Position numbers and translations under genes: made by a program | Assembly: GCA_000403295.2 (NCBI GenBank) | Contig: KE159611.1 | Location: 255,466-319,465, forward strand | Reading direction: 5' to 3' | DNA from: Lachnospiraceae bacterium M18-1 | GTDB taxonomy: Bacteria; Bacillota; Clostridia; Lachnospirales; Lachnospiraceae | Length of the DNA: 64,000 nt | Notes under the pieces: model-generated | Told to the model about the DNA's origin: nothing | The model's database searches: none | The model's input: only the letters and a program-made list of their open reading frames with translations | In this document: piece by piece, positions 35,729 through 43,699 of the stretch | Numbering within the stretch: position 1 is the stretch's first letter | Layout: each line of letters opens with the position of its first letter

Positions 35729-36787
35729 TCACTGGCCGGCCAGCGAACAATAACCTCGTATCTGCGATTCCGCAGACACAACCCACTCCGGCACCATTTC
35801 CAGCAGATTGTCTGCATATTCCTCAAAGTTTACATGATTGACCCTCTTGATCGTATCCTTCCATTCCTTCGGAACTGCATCAACACCGCTGAACGCTCCG
35901 GCCATCGCCCCGGCCATCGCGGCATTTGTATCGCAGTCTCCGCCCAAATTTACGCAATATTCGTTTACTTTTTTAGGATCTCCTTTTCCAAGTGCAAACA
36001 AACCGATTGCTACCGGTATAGAATCGGCAGCCAGATCGCCTCCTCCAAAGTATTCGTAAATCTCCAGCATTGCCTTTCTGGGATCGGCTGCTTTTTTTAC
36101 TAATTCATATATAAAGCCGATCCGTTTTGAGATAGACGGTGATACTATAGGATGTCCATACTGACTGCCAATATCCGCCGCACGCATCGTTTCCCGGATG
36201 ATCGTTTCGATATCGTTTTCTCCCCTGACGCATAACGCAACTCCCCACGCAACCGCCGCTGCCGCCGAAGTGCATACAGTTGTGTTATGTGTCGGCATAC
36301 AGGTTTGATAAACATCCCTGACCAATTCGCCACAGGAAGAGTCCCGCAGCCCATGAATGATCCCAACCGGACTGATCCTCATTGCCGACCCGTTTGTATT
36401 GCCGTATCTGCCGCTCTCTTCAATACTTCCGCCCGCTCGGATGGCCTTCAGCGCTCTTTCTGTGCTTGGTCCGAGGGGGCTTGCATATTTTCCCTTTACC
36501 CGGTCGGCCCAGGCCAATATCTCTGTCACAACATCCAGCGGAACGACTTTTTTATTACGTATAAAAGAATTCATCAGCGCCAATGCCTGTTCCGTATCGT
36601 CCGTGTACTCGCCGGCCTTCAAACCATCGTGATAAATGTGTCCCTTTTCGGCAGGATAAAATGTATCAATCCATCCCCAGGTTTTCTCAATATAATCCGG
36701 CGTCATAAATGAAGACGGAACTCCGAGTGAATCCCCCGCAGCCATACCATACAAGCTTCCCAGTATCCTTTCTTTTACAGTTACCAT
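35729..36787 (-). CDS. ADP-ribosylglycohydrolase-family enzyme, compact form
   Basis: 352 residues, the normal size of the family. Both dinuclear Mg2+ motifs are canonical: GEYTDDTEQALAL near residue 56 and LGGDCDTNAAMAGAMAGAFS near residue 277. The start (MVTVKERILGSLYGMAAGDS) is also typical. Family members remove ADP-ribose from arginine, serine or other targets, or hydrolyse ADP-ribose-like compounds. ATG 36787 follows AAGGAGAAAACA. In this operon it precedes the solute-binding gene by 26 bases, so a catabolic role is more likely than protein de-ADP-ribosylation; this is inference. Confidence 0.9.
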   Translation of the reverse strand: MVTVKERILGSLYGMAAGDSLGVPSSFMTPDYIEKTWGWIDTFYPAEKGHIYHDGLKAGEYTDDTEQALALMNSFIRNKKVVPLDVVTEILAWADRVKGKYASPLGPSTERALKAIRAGGSIEESGRYGNTNGSAMRISPVGIIHGLRDSSCGELVRDVYQTCMPTHNTTVCTSAAAAVAWGVALCVRGENDIETIIRETMRAADIGSQYGHPIVSPSISKRIGFIYELVKKAADPRKAMLEIYEYFGGGDLAADSIPVAIGLFALGKGDPKKVNEYCVNLGGDCDTNAAMAGAMAGAFSGVDAVPKEWKDTIKRVNHVNFEEYADNLLEMVPEWVVSAESQIRGYCSLAGQ

Positions 36788-36819
36788 TGTTTTCTCCTTT
36801 TTGCTTTTTTGCTCACACA

Positions 36820-37728
36820 TCATCCTGTCCATACTCTTTCCGGAAACTGCTCCGACAATCTCTCTGTCAGCATCTTCCAATCAGCCTCGTACTCCTGCCC
36901 TCCCCACTTTTCTATGGCAAAGCTCGCATTCGCCGCTCCGTAATATGCAGCGGTTTCATAACCATATCCGGAAAGAACAGCACTCATAAACCCACTCACA
37001 TATGCATCGCCTGCACCTGTAAAATCCACAATACGATCCGGCTTTACAATCGGGATCGCCATGCTCTCATTATGATAAAAAACCTTACTGCCCTTGCCGC
37101 CGTCCGTGATCACGATACAAAGATCCGGAAAAATCTCCGCAATCCTTCCCTCTCCGCAATTCATTTCATGGGAAAGCTTTTTTGCCTCGCATTGGTTGAT
37201 GATCAGAATCTCTACTTGATCCAAAAAACTTTTAATCCGGGCTGTACTGATTCCTGTCATGATGATCCTTTTCTTCTGTTTTACTGCCATGGACAAGTAT
37301 CCTTCTGTAAACCGATTAAAAACAGGAGCCACAATACACCATTCTCCCCCAAGCCTTGTTTCTCCCGGTATGGCTGCATCCGCCGCGCCTGCATGGGCAA
37401 AGCACATCGTGGCGCCGTCTTCCTGCATAAACATCCATGATTTTCCGCTTTGCCCTTCTTCATACACAAGATGGCACATGATTCCTTTTCTTTTCCAATG
37501 CTCTTCCATCTCTATTCCTTCGGAATCTTTCCCTATCGGATAGCAGAGGACAGGAGCAGCTTTCCCGAGGGAAGCCATTCCGACCGCAATATTAGGCGCA
37601 CAACCACCCGGAACAAATGTGAAATCGCCGTCTTTGATCTGAACGATCTCTCCTTTTTCAGGCAGATGGTCGACTTTAAAAATATAATCGCCGATTGCCG
37701 CCGCTCCAACCACCGTTATCTGTTCCAT
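36820..37728 (-). CDS. PfkB/ribokinase-family sugar kinase
   Basis: 302 residues. The N-terminus has the substrate-binding GGCAPNIAVGMASLG, and the second PfkB signature DFTGAGDAYVSGFMSAVLSG carries the catalytic aspartate and anion hole. Members phosphorylate ribose, adenosine, fructose or similar sugars. As first gene of the operon it probably phosphorylates the sugar released by the two glycohydrolases; ribose to ribose 5-phosphate is the simplest guess. ATG 37728 is behind GGGGGTGATATAATT. A promoter at 37789-37817 drives it. Confidence 0.9.
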   Translation of the reverse strand: MEQITVVGAAAIGDYIFKVDHLPEKGEIVQIKDGDFTFVPGGCAPNIAVGMASLGKAAPVLCYPIGKDSEGIEMEEHWKRKGIMCHLVYEEGQSGKSWMFMQEDGATMCFAHAGAADAAIPGETRLGGEWCIVAPVFNRFTEGYLSMAVKQKKRIIMTGISTARIKSFLDQVEILIINQCEAKKLSHEMNCGEGRIAEIFPDLCIVITDGGKGSKVFYHNESMAIPIVKPDRIVDFTGAGDAYVSGFMSAVLSGYGYETAAYYGAANASFAIEKWGGQEYEADWKMLTERLSEQFPERVWTG

Positions 37729-37783
37729 AATTATATCACCCCCTTTGCCTCATGTTGTACTATTGTATAGTTGTCTTGTTTTA

Positions 37784-37817
37784 TATACATCTTACTATCG
37801 GATCTTTATTTTGTCAA
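37784..37817 (-). promoter_or_regulatory. promoter and candidate operator of the glycohydrolase operon
   Basis: On the minus strand TTGACA (37812-37817), a 17-base spacer and TAAGAT (37789-37794). The -10 runs into GATGTATATAAA; ATGTATATARA recurs near the divergent regulator gene (37973-37983), suggesting a shared binding site for the GntR protein. Confidence 0.65.
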
Positions 37818-37962
37818 TAGTATTATGTCATTTTCCCCAAAATCCATAATGCTATTTCTTTATATTTCCTTCCATTTTCCTATATTTTTGATTTTTTCTC
37901 CATTTTTCCACTAATAAAGTTGTTTATTTTATTCCCTTGCTTTTTCTATGATTTTGATATAT

Positions 37963-37984
37963 GATGTATACATCTATATACATG
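37963..37984. promoter_or_regulatory. candidate GntR/UTRA operator in front of its own gene
   Basis: GATGTATACATC (37963-37974) is a perfect 12-base palindrome, directly followed by TATATACATG. It lies about 35 bases before the regulator start codon. Confidence 0.6.
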
Positions 37985-38017
37985 TTGATTTGAACTATTA
38001 ATTTACGAGGTGATTAA

Positions 38018-38797
38018 ATGGATAAAAAAGGAATGGAAATTGACCGCTCTTCTCCGCTTCCGGCATATTATCAGATCCAAATGGATCTAAAGAACCGGAT
38101 CCTTAGAAACGAATGGAATGAAAAAGAGCATATCCCGGGTGAAATAGAACTTGCAAAGCAGTATAACGTGAGCCGGATCACGCTTCGTCAGGCTCTTGCA
38201 GAATTGGAAAAAGATGGTTTGATCTATAAGGTTCGCGGACGCGGTACCTTCATCGACTTAAAGTCTGTGCCTATTATTACGGAGTTAAACTATTCTGTAG
38301 TATCGAATGATCAGCTTCCGCAGTCCGGATATAAGATTACGGCAAAAATACTGGAACAACGTCTTGTAACTGATTTATTTCCTTCAGTTTCACAAAATCT
38401 TCTGCTGCAGAAAAATGATTCTGCCGTATTTATAAAACGTTTATTTCTGATCCATGAAAAGCCAATTGCGATCTGCAGCTCGCACATTTCAGCAAAATTA
38501 GTTCCTGGATTAGAAGATACGCCGCTGATCAATGGTTCCATCTCGCAGACTTTGGCCGAGTGTTATAACCTGTATTCCGAGCATGTTGACGATTATATCG
38601 AGGCTGTCCGCGCCACGCAGTCCGAAAGCCATCTGCTGGAACGTCCTTATGGTGTTCCTCTTATTATGCTCCAGGGGACTTCTTATCTGAAAGATAAGAT
38701 ACCGCTTGAATATTCGCGTACTTATTGGAGCGGGGATTCTGTCAGGTTCCACTTATCACTGCAGAATGGCCAGACCGGATTTATCCCAACCGCATAG
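38018..38797 (+). CDS. GntR-family regulator, HutC type with UTRA ligand domain
   Basis: 259 residues. The winged helix is at about 10-80 (PAYYQIQMDLKNRILRNEW, LAKQYNVSRITLRQALAELE, RGRGTFI). The UTRA sugar-sensing domain is at about 100-250 (LNYSVVSNDQLPQSGYKI, YLKDKIPLEYSRTYWSGD). ATG 38018 is preceded by GAGGTGATTAA. It is transcribed away from the glycohydrolase operon and should control it in response to the imported compound or its phosphorylated product. Confidence 0.93.
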   Translation: MDKKGMEIDRSSPLPAYYQIQMDLKNRILRNEWNEKEHIPGEIELAKQYNVSRITLRQALAELEKDGLIYKVRGRGTFIDLKSVPIITELNYSVVSNDQLPQSGYKITAKILEQRLVTDLFPSVSQNLLLQKNDSAVFIKRLFLIHEKPIAICSSHISAKLVPGLEDTPLINGSISQTLAECYNLYSEHVDDYIEAVRATQSESHLLERPYGVPLIMLQGTSYLKDKIPLEYSRTYWSGDSVRFHLSLQNGQTGFIPTA

Positions 38798-38824
38798 CAG
38801 GGTGGATTTTTCTTGTGACACACG

Positions 38825-38866
38825 AAAAACACATCCCGAAGCCGGATACTTCGAGATGTGTTTTTT
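38825..38866. terminator. bidirectional terminator between the GntR gene and the flavoenzyme gene
   Basis: AAAAACACATCCCGAAG pairs with TTCGAGATGTGTTTTTT. It lies between the converging ends 38797 and 38894. Confidence 0.85.
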
Positions 38867-38893
38867 ACTAACAGGTTAAAACCTGTGTTTCTT

Positions 38894-40363
38894 TTATTCT
38901 TCTACGTCGTCCAGCTTGGCGGTAAATTCGCCAATTACGCGTCCCATTGCAATGGCTTCAGTAATATTGGTTCCGCCCGGATAGAACTTATTTACGATAG
39001 AGCCAAGCTCTCCAGCCGCAAACAGACGTTCAATCGGCTTTTCATCCGTGTCCAGTACGCGGCCGTACTCATCATGCATCGGACCGCCCTGTGTATTAAG
39101 AAGCGCAGGCCAAAGCTGTATCGCGTAAAACGGAAGCTTTGTGATCGGTCCCATTTTGTAACAGTCTCTCTTAAACTCCGGATCATATCCGGTGAGCGCT
39201 GCCTGATTATAATCTGCAACTGCTTTTTCCAGCACGCCGGGAGCATATCCCAGCTGCTCGCCCAGATCAGCAATCGTATAAGCCTTTTTGATCCAGCCTT
39301 TTTCAATCTCTCTCTGATTGTCTTTGCTCCAGCCCTCCCAGGTAGGATCTTCCTGAATAATACCCGGGCAATGTCCGATGATCGGTCCGGCCGCACGCAC
39401 ATTCTCATCAAAGATCATCCATGCCGGCATCCTCGGATAAGCCATCTTCTCTGCCTCACAGGCCGTAAAATCAAAGGCCATTGCATGAACATCCAGGCCG
39501 GACTCATTTAAGAATCTCTTCCCTTTTTGATCCACATACATATAATTCGGAGCATGCATTCCAATAGCGATCGGCTGCTCATGGTCTTTTACCTTATAGC
39601 TGACGCCGCAGGATACTCCGGTCATATGCCACATCTTCGCACCAAGCTTCGCGGTCATCGTCAAGCCGTCTCCTACGCTGCACAGCGTACCCTGGGCCAT
39701 CAATTCCTGGCTTAAGTAATTAATCTGCATCTCTTTATTGCGGTTAAAGCCGCCGCATGTCAGACAGATGCCCTTCTTTGCACGGATGTTGAGCGTTCCG
39801 TCCGGTGTGCTGGCTTTCATACCTGTCACTTCTTTTTTGCTGTTCGTAATCAGTTCCAGACCACGTGTCTCATACATAATTTCAATGTTCCGCTTATTCA
39901 CGCCGTGCATAAGGGAACGGATCAGATAATATCCGCCGTTCATATCCGGATCCCCGCCATCCTTTGGAACAAACTGAGAACGTCCGCCAAGGCCGTCTGC
40001 TCCCGGGAGGAAATCCCATACCGCATTCGGCGCCGGAGGAAACGGAACTTTACCTGCCACCCGGAAATCGCACTCACATTTTTCTCTGAACCAGTCGTGA
40101 CTGCTCATAGAAACATCCACAAATTTGTGTATCAGCTCGTCCTTCACGGTATCATCGAATACTGCGCGGTAGTAATCATATACCTTTTTATCATCCAGGA
40201 ATACGCGTAAAGTACCTCCGCTCAAACGTGTATTTCCTCCCGGCACTTTATCAGCTTCAATGACCAGAACTTCCGCACCGTTATCATGTGCCTCGATTGC
40301 GGCACATCCGCCTGCAGCCCCCAGGCCGACTACCAGAACGTCAACAACCTTATCCCACTTCAT
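38894..40363 (-). CDS. FAD-dependent reductase/dehydrogenase of the fumarate reductase flavoprotein family
   Basis: 489 residues. The N-terminal dinucleotide fold reads VLVVGLGAAGGCAAIEA, with an FAD-ribose acidic residue in VLVIEAD and GGNTRLSGG after it. The C-terminus has NTQGGPMHDEYGRVLDTD, then ERLFAAGELGS and YPGGTNITEA, as in flavocytochrome c/fumarate reductase and steroid-dehydrogenase relatives. There is no heme motif, FMN-binding domain, Tat signal or membrane segment, so this is a stand-alone cytosolic flavoenzyme. The substrate is unknown; a pairing with transporters suggests it reduces an imported small acid, phenolic or steroid-like compound. ATG 40363 has its own consensus promoter (40416-40444). 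Confidence 0.85.
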   Translation of the reverse strand: MKWDKVVDVLVVGLGAAGGCAAIEAHDNGAEVLVIEADKVPGGNTRLSGGTLRVFLDDKKVYDYYRAVFDDTVKDELIHKFVDVSMSSHDWFREKCECDFRVAGKVPFPPAPNAVWDFLPGADGLGGRSQFVPKDGGDPDMNGGYYLIRSLMHGVNKRNIEIMYETRGLELITNSKKEVTGMKASTPDGTLNIRAKKGICLTCGGFNRNKEMQINYLSQELMAQGTLCSVGDGLTMTAKLGAKMWHMTGVSCGVSYKVKDHEQPIAIGMHAPNYMYVDQKGKRFLNESGLDVHAMAFDFTACEAEKMAYPRMPAWMIFDENVRAAGPIIGHCPGIIQEDPTWEGWSKDNQREIEKGWIKKAYTIADLGEQLGYAPGVLEKAVADYNQAALTGYDPEFKRDCYKMGPITKLPFYAIQLWPALLNTQGGPMHDEYGRVLDTDEKPIERLFAAGELGSIVNKFYPGGTNITEAIAMGRVIGEFTAKLDDVEE

Positions 40364-40415
40364 ACATTTTCTCCTTTCAAATTAATTTTGATTTATGAAT
40401 TATTTTTATATTCGA

Positions 40416-40444
40416 ATTATATTATTTTATATATAATTTGTCAA
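40416..40444 (-). promoter_or_regulatory. perfect-consensus promoter of the flavoenzyme gene
   Basis: TTGACA (40439-40444), exactly 17 bases, TATAAT (40416-40421) on the minus strand, in a very AT-rich stretch just downstream of the transporter stop codon. Confidence 0.85.
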
Positions 40445-40461
40445 TATAAAATATTCTGCAT

Positions 40462-41802
40462 TTACTTTCCTGCCTCGGCACGCATCTGTGCAATCTTCTT
40501 ATCTGTTAATGGATAGAACAGCATTGCGATAATAACAATGATCAGAAGAACCGCCGGGAACAGTGCAAACAGGATCGGAAGGCCTGCAATCGCCTGCTCC
40601 GTTACGTGATCTGCCTGAAAACCAATCGCAGTAAGCCCGACACCCAGTATAAGTCCCTGGAAAACACCGCCTATCTTTGGAGAAAGAGATAATAAGGTCA
40701 TCAAAAATCCTTTCAAATCTTTTCCTGTCTTTAATTCTGTATAATCAACCAGATTCGAATATACCGCCGCTTCCGCAGAATGCATAAATGAATACCCGAT
40801 GTAGCCAATTGACAGTAAAATTGTAAAGAACAATGCACTGCTGCTTGAGAAATAAGAAATCAACATACTTCCGGCATAGATCACGCCTCCGACAATATAG
40901 GCATTTCGGCTTCCTCCCACAAGCTTAGATACAAATGGCGTAATAAAAGAGCCGCCGATCATCAGCGCAGTGCTCAGGGACAGGTATAATGTCAGCATTG
41001 CACGATCCTCCAGCACGTATGTGTAATAATAAACCGAAAGCGCAGTCACTGCAAAATAGGTTGCAATCTTCAAGATTCCGGCAATGAGGAACATCAGCAT
41101 AGGGAAGGATATAATGCTTTTAACCATATCCAGAAAAGACACATTCTCCGCCTGCTGTTTATCAGTTCCTTCTGCCTTTGGCACAGGCTTATCATAGGGT
41201 TTTGCCATCATATACAGCTGATAGAATCCAAGGAAACAAAGGACAGACAGGATGCCTGCAAATGCGGAATACCCGATTGCCGCAAACGCAGTGACCGCTA
41301 CAAGACTAAGCAAAAACTTGGCCAGAGAATTCATCTGTATGCGGCACGCTGCATAGGACGCCCTGTCTGACGGATCGGGCGCCAATACTGGGAGAAGTCC
41401 CGTATACGGAGAATATACCAGGTTCCAGGAAACATAACACAATATGTACATCAGTCCAAAATAAGCCACTGCAGCGCCTCCTGAAAAGCCAAAATCTGTA
41501 AATCTGAGCCAATTAAAGATCGCGCAGAAAATTGCCCCCCAAAGAATCCACGGACGAAATTTTCCGCTCTTAAAATTCGACTTTTGTATCAGGATTCCAA
41601 TGATCGGGATGGAAATCGTATCGATCATGCTTGCGACCGCCATTGCAGATCCCATTGCTGTTGCCGACAGACCTACCGCCGTTGTCAGAAATGCGCTGAA
41701 GTACGTCGACGACAAATTCGTAATGATCGTGGTGAAAAAGTTGCCCAGGCCATACCGATAGCTCTGCACGCTATAGATAGATTTCTTTTTTTGCTGCTCC
41801 AT
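40462..41802 (-). CDS. MFS transporter of the GPH (glycoside-pentoside-hexuronide:cation symporter) family
   Basis: 446 residues with 12 hydrophobic segments. The N-terminus SVQSYRYGLGNFFTTIITNL and the loop SKFRPW-like FKSGKFRPWILWGAI match the GPH/MelB family. These are cation-coupled symporters of glycosides and some non-sugar acids. It lies directly upstream of the flavoenzyme on the same strand, so it probably imports that enzyme's substrate or exchanges its product. Start 41802 is behind AAAGGAGGTACTTT. Its promoter and an upstream palindrome are shared with the divergent permease. Confidence 0.88.
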   Translation of the reverse strand: MEQQKKKSIYSVQSYRYGLGNFFTTIITNLSSTYFSAFLTTAVGLSATAMGSAMAVASMIDTISIPIIGILIQKSNFKSGKFRPWILWGAIFCAIFNWLRFTDFGFSGGAAVAYFGLMYILCYVSWNLVYSPYTGLLPVLAPDPSDRASYAACRIQMNSLAKFLLSLVAVTAFAAIGYSAFAGILSVLCFLGFYQLYMMAKPYDKPVPKAEGTDKQQAENVSFLDMVKSIISFPMLMFLIAGILKIATYFAVTALSVYYYTYVLEDRAMLTLYLSLSTALMIGGSFITPFVSKLVGGSRNAYIVGGVIYAGSMLISYFSSSSALFFTILLSIGYIGYSFMHSAEAAVYSNLVDYTELKTGKDLKGFLMTLLSLSPKIGGVFQGLILGVGLTAIGFQADHVTEQAIAGLPILFALFPAVLLIIVIIAMLFYPLTDKKIAQMRAEAGK

Positions 41803-41842
41803 AAAGTACCTCCTTTTTACTCACACTGTTTAGAAAACTATA

Positions 41843-41930
41843 CCCAAGGGCATCCCATCATGGCCATCCGGCCGTTTCACAAGGTATATCCAAGGGCATC
41901 CTATCATGGCCGTAGCTCGTCGCCCTTTGG
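41843..41930 (-). repeat. two tandem copies of dispersed repeat family E
   Basis: The first copy (41843-41884) reads on the plus strand CCAAGGGCATCCCATCATGG then CCATCCGGCCGTTTCACAAGG. The second (41890-41930) shares CAAGGGCATCCTATCATGGCC and then diverges to GTAGCTCGTCGCCCTTTGG. They lie in the leader of the GPH transporter. Confidence 0.75.
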
Positions 41931-41948
41931 CATAATTTAGTTAGCTAC

Positions 41949-41976
41949 ATTTTACCATCATTTTCATAATTGTCAA
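41949..41976 (-). promoter_or_regulatory. promoter of the GPH transporter gene
   Basis: TTGACA (41971-41976), a 16-base spacer and TAAAAT (41949-41954) on the minus strand, about 145 bases before the start codon. Confidence 0.7.
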
Positions 41977-41994
41977 TATTTTTAAATATTTTTT

Positions 41995-42035
41995 ATTTGT
42001 AAACCATTTACAAATCATGATTTATTTGTTATACT
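41995..42035. promoter_or_regulatory. shared operator-like palindrome and plus-strand promoter of the permease gene
   Basis: ATTTGTAAA-CCA-TTTACAAAT (41995-42015) is a perfect 9-base inverted repeat. Its right arm contains TTTACA (42007-42012), which with a 17-base spacer and TATACT (42030-42035) forms a plus-strand promoter. The same palindrome lies 18 bases upstream of the minus-strand -35 at 41971-41976, so one regulator could control both divergent transporters. Confidence 0.7.
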
Positions 42036-42064
42036 TAGCGCAGATAAATCTGCAGCTTAGTCTC

Positions 42065-42099
42065 CCCAGGGGCATCCATTATGGTCATCCGGCCCTGGA
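42065..42099 (-). repeat. dispersed repeat family E copy, diverged
   Basis: CCCCAGGGGCATCCATTATG then GTCATCCGGCCCTGG; it keeps the CATCCNNTATGGNCATCCGGCC core. Confidence 0.65.
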
Positions 42100-42133
42100 A
42101 TCCTGTTGCGTTATTGCGAAGTAAGGAGTGTGT

Positions 42134-43432
42134 ATGAATATGATGAAACTGCTTATTCCAATATCAGCGATCATTCTGAGTATTATCGTCGGAAACCGGT
42201 ATCGGATCAATACCGGTATTATCGCCGGTTCCCTTGCTACGGTAATCGGTATCATCATGCTGCAGATGACCGCAGCCGACTTTTTTTCTCTTGTTCCAAG
42301 CAAGATTATATTCACAGTAACCGTGATCACGATTTTCTATGGATATTTATCGGAAAATGGTACCCTGTCCGCTGTTATTGATTACATGATCTATGCCCTC
42401 AAAGGGAATGCCAGGATGCTTCCTATTGCAATTTTTATCTTAAGTATCCTGATCAGCGCTATCGGTATCGGCGCGCCCACTGCTACTGCGGTTCTTGCCC
42501 CGATCGTCATGTCGATTGCCCCCCGTATCCGGCAAAGTTCTCTATTATTGGGAGTATCTGTATCCTACGGCGTATGTATCGGCGGAAATTTTATCTTAAG
42601 CCAGGGAGGTATTATCGCGTCTTCTATTATCGAGAGCTCCTCTGCATTTACCGGTATGGGCAGAAACATGATGTTTCAGGCGTTTCTTCTGAGCACATTA
42701 TTTTTCAGTTCCCTTTATGTTGTGATCTACGTGCTTAGTCAGCGCAAGGCCGTCCCTATGTCCGGTACGCTGGAAAAACCGGCCCCTCTTTCAACGGTGC
42801 AGAAGCAAAGCCTGCTATTATTGGCAGTTTGTCTGATCACAATCCTTTTATTTGCTCTGCTGTCACATTTTTTACCCAAAGGCCCACTGCAATTTTTTTT
42901 CACAGAGTTTGACCTGAGTTTTGTCATTCTGATTGGAATATTTGTTGAATCCGCCTTACACCTTGCGCATTTTCCGGACATTGTGAAAAATCATATTCCG
43001 ACGCAGACATTGATCTTTTTTACAGGAATGACACTTTTAATGGGAGTTTCCATTCGGGCGGGGATCGTAGAATGGCTCAGCTCTCTGGTGCAGGAGAATA
43101 TTCCTCAATTTTTTGTATGTGCCATTTTAGCTTTGTTTGGAGGCATTATGAGTTGTTTCAGCTCTACGTTATCTGTCGTAATCCCGGTACTGTTTCCACT
43201 TGTTCCCAGCATTGCCTCCAAAATGAATCTGAATCCTGTGCTTTTATACAGCGCCATCTTCATTGGAAGTACAGGCGCGGGCATCTCTCCCTTTTCAACC
43301 GGCGGCCTGCTGCTGATCAGCAATTGTCAGGTTCGGGAAGAATATCATTCTCTCTGGAATAAATTTCTTCTTTTGTGCGGAATCAATATATTTGCAGCCT
43401 TCGCTGTCTTCCTGTTGATCGGACATCTGTAA
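42134..43432 (+). CDS. permease of the SLC13/DcuC-like (MatC N-terminal) ion transporter group
   Basis: About 432 residues with 10-12 hydrophobic segments in two halves. Typical are IGIGAPTATAVLAPIVMSIA with VCIGGNFILSQGG in the first half and GSTGAGISPFSTGG in the second, the latter a hairpin found in dicarboxylate carriers. It likely moves a di- or monocarboxylate. I chose ATG 42134 (after AAGGAGTGTGT); GTG 42128 lies inside the spacer. It diverges from the GPH transporter and shares a palindrome with it, so it may export the product, or import a related acid, of the flavoenzyme. Confidence 0.78.
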   Translation: MNMMKLLIPISAIILSIIVGNRYRINTGIIAGSLATVIGIIMLQMTAADFFSLVPSKIIFTVTVITIFYGYLSENGTLSAVIDYMIYALKGNARMLPIAIFILSILISAIGIGAPTATAVLAPIVMSIAPRIRQSSLLLGVSVSYGVCIGGNFILSQGGIIASSIIESSSAFTGMGRNMMFQAFLLSTLFFSSLYVVIYVLSQRKAVPMSGTLEKPAPLSTVQKQSLLLLAVCLITILLFALLSHFLPKGPLQFFFTEFDLSFVILIGIFVESALHLAHFPDIVKNHIPTQTLIFFTGMTLLMGVSIRAGIVEWLSSLVQENIPQFFVCAILALFGGIMSCFSSTLSVVIPVLFPLVPSIASKMNLNPVLLYSAIFIGSTGAGISPFSTGGLLLISNCQVREEYHSLWNKFLLLCGINIFAAFAVFLLIGHL

Positions 43433-43455
43433 CTATCTCCTCTCTCATCACACGG

Positions 43456-43492
43456 CGGCTGGAAAATCTAACGCATCAGCCGGAGGTTTTTT
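43456..43492 (+). terminator. terminator after the permease gene
   Basis: CGGCTG pairs with CAGCCG across a 15-base loop and is followed by GAGG and six T. Confidence 0.55.
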
Positions 43493-43529
43493 GTTCTATC
43501 GGAAAAATCGGAGAAGTTTCTAATAGAAC
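43493..43529. repeat. palindromic repeat, family D copy 2
   Basis: GTTCTATCGGAAAAATC-GGA-GAAGTTTCTAATAGAAC, a diverged copy of 30187-30223, again preceded by CCGGAGG and a T-run. Confidence 0.65.
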
Positions 43530-43530
43530 G

Positions 43531-43556
43531 AAAAAAGCAGGCCAACAATGGCCTGC
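43531..43556 (-). terminator. terminator of the WYL-TfoX-GyrI operon
   Basis: On the minus strand GCAGGCCA-TTGT-TGGCCTGC is followed by TTTTTT. It lies beyond the palindrome at 43587-43671. Confidence 0.7.
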
Positions 43557-43586
43557 CTCATGAGTCAAGACTTTATAAATTCTTTT

Positions 43587-43671
43587 CAGCTGTGCGGTTG
43601 CAATCCGCCAGGTCGTTTACATGCAATTCATTGCATTGAAAATGACCTGGCGGATTACAACCGCACAGCTG
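43587..43671. repeat. palindromic repeat, family B copy 2 (best conserved)
   Basis: An 85-base palindrome. The left arm starts CAGCTGTGCGGTTGCAATCC and the right arm ends GGATTACAACCGCACAGCTG, with about 39 of 42 arm positions pairing. Related copies are 13367-13452 and a half copy at 10707-10722. Confidence 0.85.
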
Positions 43672-43699
43672 GATTTTTTATTAGTTTGATCGTTACTGT

